From positions 65,638,054 through 65,702,053 of the forward strand of contig NC_092047.1 of NCBI RefSeq assembly GCF_003086295.3: a DNA stretch of 64,000 bases. The letters are read 5' to 3'. Shown here piece after piece: positions 57,073 to 64,000 of this stretch. The stretch comes from Arachis hypogaea. Taxonomy: Eukaryota; Streptophyta; Magnoliopsida; Fabales; Fabaceae. The notes beneath the pieces are model-generated. The model worked only from the letters and a program-made list of their open reading frames with translations. It made no database searches and was not told the DNA's origin. The translations under genes and the position numbers were made by a program. Every line of letters starts with the position of its first letter. The stretch's first letter is position 1.

Positions 57073-59821
57073 TGATGCCAGGGCATTTTGGCCAGTTTCA
57101 CTGACCTTTTCTTTGCTGTTTTTAAGGTAGTTTCATGCATTTTCTTAGGAAATAAGCTAGTTTTGGGTAGATATTCACTTACATCTTGATTCAAACATAC
57201 ATTGTGCACTTTACATGATTTTATGAGGATTTTTTGCATGAATTATATGATAAATTGAATGATGCATGATCCCATGATTAAGAGCAAGACTTTGATGCAC
57301 TTTGTTTGATTGATTTCAGGCCAAAAGAAGAAGAGAAGAGCCACGTTAGTGGCTACGTTAGTTACACTAACGTGGGCACTAACGTGGAAGGAAGGAAAGC
57401 CACAACGTTAGTGAGAAAAGTTAGTGGCATTAACTTTGAAGAAAGGAAATGGAGCTAACGTTAGTGACACTTAACATTATCACTAACGTTGGACCAAGCT
57501 CATGAGTGGCCACGTTAGAGTCCACGTTAACCTAGTTAACGTGGCCTCTAACGTTAAGAAGGAAGGGGGGAAGCCAACGTTAGTGACACTCAACATTGTC
57601 ACTAATGTTGGCCAAAACACATTAAGCCACGTTAACTCCCACGTTAACCTAGTTAACGTGGAAGCTAACGTGAAGGAACAAAGTGGTCGATAACGTTAGT
57701 GACACCCAACATTGTCACTAACGTTGGAAGAACACAAGCCCCCAATGAGCCACGTTGACTCCCACGTTAACCTAGTTAACGTGGAAGCTAACGTGAAGAA
57801 AGAAGGTGATCGCCAACGTTAGTGACACCCAAAATTGTCACTAACGTTGGAAGGAGCCACACATGCCACCATGAGCCACGTTAACTTAGTTAACGTGGAA
57901 GTTAACGTGGCACCTGACAGCCTGACCATGCCTTCTTCAAACACGCATAACTTGAGCCACAAAACTCCAAATGAGGTTATTCCAGTGGCATTGGAAAGTA
58001 GGATTCCAGAGCTTTCCAAGAATATATGGCACTACATGGTTGACACTAAATTTGAGGGAGAAAACCTGCCCCTAAAGTGCAATGATGAACATGGTATCAA
58101 CCTGTATTAAGGTCAACTGACCTCTTCACCTTCCAAGAAGTGTAACTCGAGTTGTAGAGCTCCAAATGATGCACTTCCAAAGGCATTGGAAAGTAGACAT
58201 CCAGGACTTTCCAACATTGTATAATAGTATGGGGTGGACACTAAGTTTGAGCTTCAGAAACTGGCAATAATGAAGCCCTGATCGCTAGCGTTATTGGCAA
58301 TCAACATTTCCAGTAACGTTGGCATATATGCCAGCAACCATGTCCACTTCAAAGGAGCATAACTTGAGCTACAGAGGTCCAATTGAGGTGATTCTAGTTG
58401 CGTTAGAAAGCTGACATTCAGAGCTTTCCAACGATATATAATACTTTATAGTGGGCATGAAATTTGAGCAAAAACAAGAGGCATCTTTTAAGCCCCAAAA
58501 ACACCAACTGGGCAACAAGTGCAACGTTAGCCACAATAACTTTAGCACTAACGCCACACTTGTAGCGTTAGTGTGGCTAACTTTAGCACTAACTTTAGCA
58601 CATGGACGTCAACTTAACTCACTTCTCTCTCAAGTCCACTTCAAAGCTCAAGCAAGCAAGCCCACAATTGTCAACCAAGGCCACAAGAAGCATCTAGAAT
58701 AGGAATTTTCATTTAAGTGTAATTTGCTTTTAATTTTATTTTGTAATTTAGGAGAGCCTATATAAAGGCCTTAGTTTTTACATTCAAGATATTGGGGAAT
58801 TCTGGAAATATGAAGGAAGGGGGAGAGAGTGAAGACCAATTCGAACTTCTGTGAATTGGCACACTCCAAGGGGAGTGGGTCTTCGGACCCCTCCCCTCAA
58901 CCACTCTTCTTCCTTTTCTCTTCTTTTCTTTTCTTAGTAGTAGTTTTTCTTTTAGTTGTAATTTTCATTTATGAATGTTAAATTTTCAATTTCAGTTTTT
59001 ATCTTCATCTTTACTCTTCTGCACTTTCTTTCTTTTCTATTTTGGTAGAGCAATGATCAACTAACTCTTTTCATTGGGTTAGAGAGCTCTATTGTGATTC
59101 AATGGATTAAGTGTAGTTCTTATTCTTCTTCTTCTTTCTCTTCTCTTGATTTTACTTGAAAGCTTTCGATCTTCATCCAATTGGGTAGTTATCTTGGAAA
59201 AGAAACTATTCATACTTGGATCTCTTCTGAACCTTGGAAGAGGAATAAAGAGATCAAGCTAGAAATGCTTTCTCATGCTGGACCAAATTGGGGGTGGATG
59301 GATATGTGACTATAATCCTTCCAACACTTCATTTGGGAAATGCATGTGGTATAATCAGTGACCATACTTCATCTCTTCTCATGAGCAATTGACCAAGGAA
59401 TTGGCTATTGATCAAGATTTGAGAGATTGAATTTCAAGAAATTGGAATTCGATCACTTAAGATTGCCAAGGAGATCAATGAGTGCATTGATTGAGGAAGA
59501 GATGAGAATGAACTTGATCCGGAGGATTGCAATATCTCTTGATCCCAATGTTCATTTTATTTTTAGTTCTTATATTTACGTTTCTTGCCATTTTACTTTT
59601 CTGCACTTTATTGCTTTCTTCACTTTTCTGTCAATTTACATTTCCTTGTTGCTCATCATCCAAATCTGAATCGTCTAACTAGGGTAATCAATTAACCATT
59701 GATTGCTTAATCCGTTAATCTCTGTGGGATTCGACCTCACTCTATTGTGAGTTTTACTTGACGACAATTCGGTACACTTGCCGAAGGAGAATTTGTTGCG
59801 AGACAAGTTTTTCGTGCATCA
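57073..59821 (+). repeat. Element G 3' LTR
   Basis: Near-identical to the 5' LTR. Hairpin array 57340-57920, including a perfect 15-bp stem at 57813-57827/57836-57850; TATA box 58759-58766. Confidence 0.93.
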
Positions 59822-60018
59822 CAAACATATCAAGGCATCGAATAGAATTAAAGTGAATTAAAATCACCAATTTTAGGGCCTAAAAAGCATGTTTTCACAT
59901 TTAGGCACAAATCAAGGGAGAATTGTAAAATCATGCTATTTCATTGAATAAATGTGAGAAAAGGTGATAAAATCTCCCAAATTAAGCACAAGATAAACCA
60001 CAAAATTGGGGTTTATCA

Positions 60019-60070
60019 TAGTGTAAACGAGATAAGTTTGCACGTATCTCGTTTACACTATAAACGAGAT
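60019..60070. repeat. Perfect 15-bp inverted repeat plus a further half copy
   Basis: TAGTGTAAACGAGAT (60019-60033), 12-nt loop, ATCTCGTTTACACTA (60046-60060), then TAAACGAGAT (60061-60070). On the other side of solo LTR H, CTTATCTCATTTA (51154-51166) pairs with TAAACGAGATAAG (60024-60036), so H sits in the middle of a longer palindromic structure. It may be the end of a Mutator-like element. Confidence 0.75.
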
Positions 60071-60730
60071 AAAAAATTTTATACATTTTCGTAATAAGTT
60101 TTAAAATTATTTATTTCAATAAATAAAATATTTATTTAATTTATTTAAATAAAAATTCTGATAAATTCTTAATAATAAATAAAAAATAATAAAAACAAAA
60201 ATATTAGTTAAAAATAGAGTAAATAAAAAAAAGAAAAATAGTGCATTTTATGGATTTCAATTGTTTACTAACTCTCTTCTTTTCTTTTTTGTTTTCTTTT
60301 TGATATTAATTTTTTTTAAAAAAAAAATTTTATAGATCATTTTTATATATACCTTTTACTTTTTGATAAAATAATTAATAATAAATAATTTTTCTATATT
60401 TAAAAAGAATAAATACGGGGACTACTTTTTAATTGCTTAATTTAGTATTTTTATTATAAGATTATTTTTTATCTTTAAATTTTTGAAAAATTTAAGAAAC
60501 TTAGGGTACGAAATATAAAATTAAAAAATAATTTAAAAAATTAAGTGACTAAAAAAATTGGCTTTAATTAAATTTAAAAGAAAAAAATTAGTACAATTTC
60601 TATTTTTCCTTCACTCCTTGTCTGCATTTTCTTTCCTTCCTTAGTGGTTCGTACACTAAGTCACTAACTAACAAGTTACAGTTACAAGTTTACAACACAT
60701 CACTTCAAACTTCGCCAAACACCACCACCA
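60071..60730. other. AT-rich intergenic region upstream of the ABC1-like kinase gene
   Basis: Very AT-rich with homopolymer runs; no gene. It should contain the gene promoter, but no single TATA box can be chosen among many AT tracts. From about 60600 it becomes C/T-rich. Confidence 0.5.
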
Positions 60731-60813
60731 GTTTGGCTTTGGCCCTCATTGCTCCAAATTCTCTATATTTTCTCTCTGTCTCTGTCTCTCTCTACAAGGG
60801 GAGACGGACCGCC
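60731..60813 (+). promoter_or_regulatory. C/T-rich 5' leader of the ABC1-like kinase gene
   Basis: Consists of CTCTATATTTTCTCTCTGTCTCTGTCTC-like sequence up to the ATG in GCCATGG. An open extension from a TTG at 60733 has no ATG and is taken as untranslated. Confidence 0.5.
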
Positions 60814-63778
60814 ATGGACGCCGCATCGACGCTCGTCTCCTGCCGAATCGATTCCTTCCCTCGCCGTCGCTCACTCTCACACCACCACCATTCGCCATCA
60901 TGGAGCAGTAAGCTCCGTCCGCTTCGCCTCCACTCCAACCGTGTTTTCGTCGTCTCCGCGGAGGCTAAACAGGCTATAACTGCTCAATCGACCACCATCA
61001 ACGATTCGTCGTCCAGGTCTCCTCCGCTGAGCAGTGCAGTCAATGGTTCGTCATCTAGGTTTACTCCGACTGGCAGCACCGTCAATGGTGGATCAACGGT
61101 GACACTTTTGATCCTGATCCTGATTTTCGGTTTTTTTTTTTTTTAATGTTTCCATTTTCTTTTTTTTTTTTTTCGAAGAAATAGTGAGATAAAGAACTTC
61201 GGATTGAAATCAGGATTTTTTAGGGGAAAAAAAGTTGAAAATAGTGAAAATAATAAACTAAAATTCTGTTTTCTGTCTTATCTCTTCCTTAACAAAATAC
61301 TGAAAGTAGAAAAATACTAAAAATGAAATAAAGTTTTCGTTTTTGTTATTTAGTTCACAAAACCATGAAATCATGAACCAAGAGAAGTAATGCAGGAAAT
61401 AAAAACATGAAAGCATGATTCAGTTATCTTTTTCTTTTTGCATGTCTTTTATTTTGATTGTTTATTGAGTCGATGGAACACTTGAGTTAACGACTATGAG
61501 TGTGTGGGTTTTGTTGGATGGCAGAGAATTGGAGATGTTTCAAAGGAGATAAAGCGAATGAGAGCACAAATGGAAGAAGACGAACAGTTAGCGACTCTGA
61601 TGAGAGGCCTTCGTGGACAGAACCTGAAGGACTCATTGTTTGCTGCGGATGATGTTGAGCTACGTCTTGTTGAGGTGTTCAGAATTATCTGAATCTTATA
61701 GTATTTTATTTTAATTTATTATTATTATTATTATTATTTAAAATTTAGTGAACTTGTTTGTGATTACTAGCTGACAGCAGTTATGGACTTATGGTGCATT
61801 AACATTAATACATTAGCATCAAACTGATATGTATTTGCTTTAAAAATTGTTTTATGATATATTTGGAGTTTATCTCTATGTTGGCTGTCATTCCTTTATG
61901 CTCATTTTCATTTTAGTGTTTAATTTTTCCGTTTTTCCTTTTTGGATAAAGTGTGTGCCTTTTGTTTTTTATAAACGAGTATCAGATTCGATTGTAATTG
62001 GAACTTTGTATTCTGTATTGGTGTAGGTGGATGAAAGTAGTGAGTTTTTGCCTTTAGTGTATGATCCCCCAAGTATTTCTGCATATTGGGGAAAACGTCC
62101 ACGTGCTGTTGCTACGCGCATTGTGCAGTTACTTTCTGTTGCTGGAGGTTTCCTTTCGCGCATTGCTTGGGATGTGATTAAGAAGAAGGTTAAGGAGGTG
62201 ATTCCTTAATATCCAGAAAGGCTTCATAGCTTACTCTTTATTCCAGAGTGTTTTATTCCACTCTGTTTTATTTTTTTTTATGTTTAGTTTTTTAAATAAT
62301 AAAAACTAAGAAGTGCGCTTTTATGAAATGACTGAATGAGTTATTTTATAATTATTTTAACTTCATACAAAAGTAGTTTACTAGTTGGTACTGTAGAACC
62401 TAGGGCTTGAACATGTATCTCTGTGTGGGTATACGTGTCGCTTTCCATATATTCCTATCTACTTTTTACAATGCAACTTGAGTTTACATTGTGAATTTGT
62501 GATTATTTATTTTTGCTCTTTCCGATTTTCTATAACCAGAACGAAGTTGCTAGAGCAATTGAATTGCGTGAAATTGTTACATCTTTGGGTCCAGCGTACA
62601 TAAAACTTGGGCAAGCATTGAGCATTAGACCTGATATACTATCACCTGTAGCAATGACAGAACTGCAGAAACTTTGTGATAAAGTAAGCTTGTTGCTCTT
62701 GCTCCCTTTGCTTCATTTCACCATTCTGCATAATCCATCTCTAATGAATTAGTTCAGAGGGATTATGTGAGTCTGAGAAAAGTTCATAATTTGATATGCA
62801 GACTAGTGTGATTTATTGATTAATATATGTTTTTCTCCATATACATAGTGTTCATTTTTCAATTTTGTTTATAAAAGCAAAATTTAATGTGGTCCATGTA
62901 CACTCAATTGTTTATTAGTAATTCTTGTTGTGTGGTGCTGTTTTGAAGTTTTCAGCTTGGCATGAAGCTACTGTAAAGTGATGGGACCAAATTAAAATTA
63001 GTGTTGGGTTCAAAATAAATAAATAAAAATAAATTTGGTCTGTCCCTGTAAGTGACACTCATTTTTTCTTAGTTGCTCCTTATATTTCACAATAAAGAAG
63101 TTTCATATTATCACAAATAGGAATCAAAATTATATTTCCTATTTATTTTAGAAAAATGAAACAGTTGCGCTGGTTGCATCTAATATTTTTCTTCTATTTT
63201 CATAAGCAGTTTACTGGGCCGTTTTCTTTGTCTAAATTAGAATCATGATCCAACATACAAGAATTAATTTTGAAATTGTAAATAGTGAAAATTATTAGCA
63301 GTTACACAATGACATTATGATTTCTAATACTGAAATATTCCTTTTGCTAAGGTTTGTTTTCTTTTTTGATGGGGTTGTGGGGGAATTCTGTAAATGTCAA
63401 GGTTCCTTCATTTCCAGATGATATAGCTATGGCTCTAATTGAGGAGGAGCTTGGTCAACCATGGCAAAATATCTATTCTGAACTATCAACATCTCCCATT
63501 GCTGCTGGTAGCTCTCCAGACAACCAATTAGTTATAGTAATTTCATTGTAGAAAAAGTATAGTCTCTCTTTGCTAGTTTTTTAAGTTCATTTATCAAGAG
63601 GTATTAATTCTTTTGTTAAATCCTTGCAGCTTCTCTTGGACAGGTATATAAGGGCCGCCTAAGGGAAAACGGGGACTTGGTGGCTGTTAAAGTACAAAGA
63701 CCTTTTGTTCTTGAGACAGTCACAATTGACTTATTCATTATTAGGAAGCTAGGTTTGGCTCTTCGAAAGTTTCCACAG
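60814..63778 (+). CDS. ABC1K3: Plastid ABC1-like (atypical) kinase, 5' half of gene, ABC1K3-like
   Basis: Six exons are visible: 60814-61098, 61525-61674, 62027-62197, 62540-62683, 63402-63507 and 63630-63778; all introns are GT-AG and the reading frame is continuous for 335 codons. The start ATG is in good context (GCCATGG). Residues 1 to about 50 are Ser/Arg/His-rich with few acids, typical of a chloroplast transit peptide. Exon 2 holds EIKRMRAQMEEDEQL, exon 3 YWGKRPRAVATRIVQLLSVA, exon 4 the family hallmark KLGQ in AYIKLGQALSIRPD. Exons 5-6 form the Ala-rich loop AAASLGQVYKG, which replaces the glycine loop of normal kinases, and then the VAVK lysine. The rest of the kinase domain lies right of the window. 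ABC1K3 of Arabidopsis acts in plastoglobules in prenyl-quinone metabolism and stress tolerance. Family certain; ABC1K3 rather than a paralogue from remembered similarity. Confidence 0.88.
61717..61738. repeat. (ATT)n microsatellite in intron 2
   Basis: About seven ATT units just after exon 2 of the kinase gene. Confidence 0.9.
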
Positions 63779-64000
63779 GTAAGTTTAATTATTGTGAGGA
63801 GAGACTTGAAGTTGTATTTGTCAATTGAAACTGAATTAATTTGAACATTTAAATAGTGATGTTGGTAATGCAAGCTAATTGCTTATTACAAATGTCCTCC
63901 ATACCCAAAATAAACTTTCTTATAAGGACCAAAACCAAAACACGGGTATTTTATAGAGAACAAAAATTTTATTTAAGCCTTTATTTTATTATTTTGTACA
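63779..64000 (+). other. Intron 6 of the ABC1-like kinase gene, incomplete
   Basis: Starts GTAAGT after CCACAG and runs off the window; the gene continues to the right. Confidence 0.85.

Larger units (their letters stand above)
52605..59821 (+). mobile_element. Element G: non-autonomous LTR retrotransposon with 2.75-kb LTRs
   Basis: LTRs are 52605-55365 and 57073-59821 with an internal region of only 1.7 kb. The primer site is a tRNA-Asp type. The flanks are AAAAC (52600-52604) and CAAAC (59822-59826), one mismatch; the uninterrupted A-type LTR at about 47177 has CAAAC. No gag or pol is present, so it fits the LARD type. The two LTRs are very similar; the 5' copy has about 12 bp more in one hairpin (near 53415). 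It shares the hairpin plus AAGTTTGGTGT module with B, C and D though LTR sequences differ. Confidence 0.92.
51172..60018 (-). mobile_element. Solo LTR H, A-type, split by element G
   Basis: The LTR of type A lies on the minus strand as 51172-52604 plus 59827-60018, about 1.63 kb in all, the same length as the A LTR. It is flanked by the direct repeat TAGTG (51167-51171 and 60019-60023). It is more diverged from the A LTR than the two A LTRs are from each other. No internal element sequence, so a solo LTR. Confidence 0.88.

Noticed and set aside
60733..60813. Longer N-terminus of the kinase from 60733
   Set aside because: It would start at TTG; the ATG at 60814 has good context and begins a typical transit peptide.
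63616..63873. Minus-strand 85-codon frame
   Set aside because: Antisense shadow of kinase exon 6 and its intron.

Overview
This is a plant nuclear genome window, almost certainly from a legume of the Arachis (peanut) type. Three things point there: LTR retrotransposons studded with GGCGTTTAACGCC-type palindromes, a Mutator-like transposase relic, and a MAIN-like plant-mobile-domain relic, all of kinds I associate with peanut. The organism call is an inference from memory, not a search. Only one host gene is visible, at the right edge: the 5' half of a plastid ABC1-like kinase gene, best match ABC1K3, 60814 to past 64000. Nearly everything else is nested mobile DNA.

Layout, 1-41023: an old Ty3/gypsy-type element (A) has a partial 5' LTR at 1-943, a tRNA-Asp-type primer binding site, a decayed low-complexity ORF cut at 2632, a second decayed ORF at 16737-18167, and a 3' LTR at 39381-41023. 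Element B (2633-14162) sits in it. B has a full gag-pol reading frame with stops, a downstream ORF in the envelope position, and a truncated 3' LTR. Element C (18197-37682, target duplication GTCAC) also sits in A and encodes only gag and protease. Element D (26921-36972, minus strand, target duplication ATATC) is a relative of C inserted inside the 3' LTR of C. C and D share the LTR type and 3' region of B, and both carry an internally deleted version of the downstream ORF of B, so they look like non-autonomous derivatives of a B-like element. From memory, B resembles the peanut FIDEL family and C/D its non-autonomous relative; alignment is needed to confirm.

Layout, 41024-60075: relics of a gypsy reverse transcriptase and a Mutator-like transposase, then a minus-strand plant-mobile-domain pseudogene (exon 1 at 50952-51032; exon 2 split between 50192-50428 and 43470-43955). 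A 6.2-kb insertion F (43956-50191, target duplication CGTAG) splits it, and F itself contains a truncated LTR and a solo LTR. Upstream of the pseudogene a solo LTR H (51172-60018, target duplication TAGTG) interrupts a palindrome. H is split by G (52605-59821), a non-coding element with 2.75-kb LTRs carrying arrays of hairpins.

The most unusual signal is a cis module shared by all full elements here: a 6-8 bp stem with a purine loop (AGGA/GGGA type), 4-6 nt, then AAGTTTGGTGT (or AAGTGTGGGGAG in A). It lies immediately before the 3' LTR, and in B, C and D a second copy precedes the downstream ORF. Other notable signals are palindromes carried into coding sequence in two reading frames, stop codons that nearly all fit C:G to T:A changes, and a multi-kilobase inverted repeat formed by C and D.
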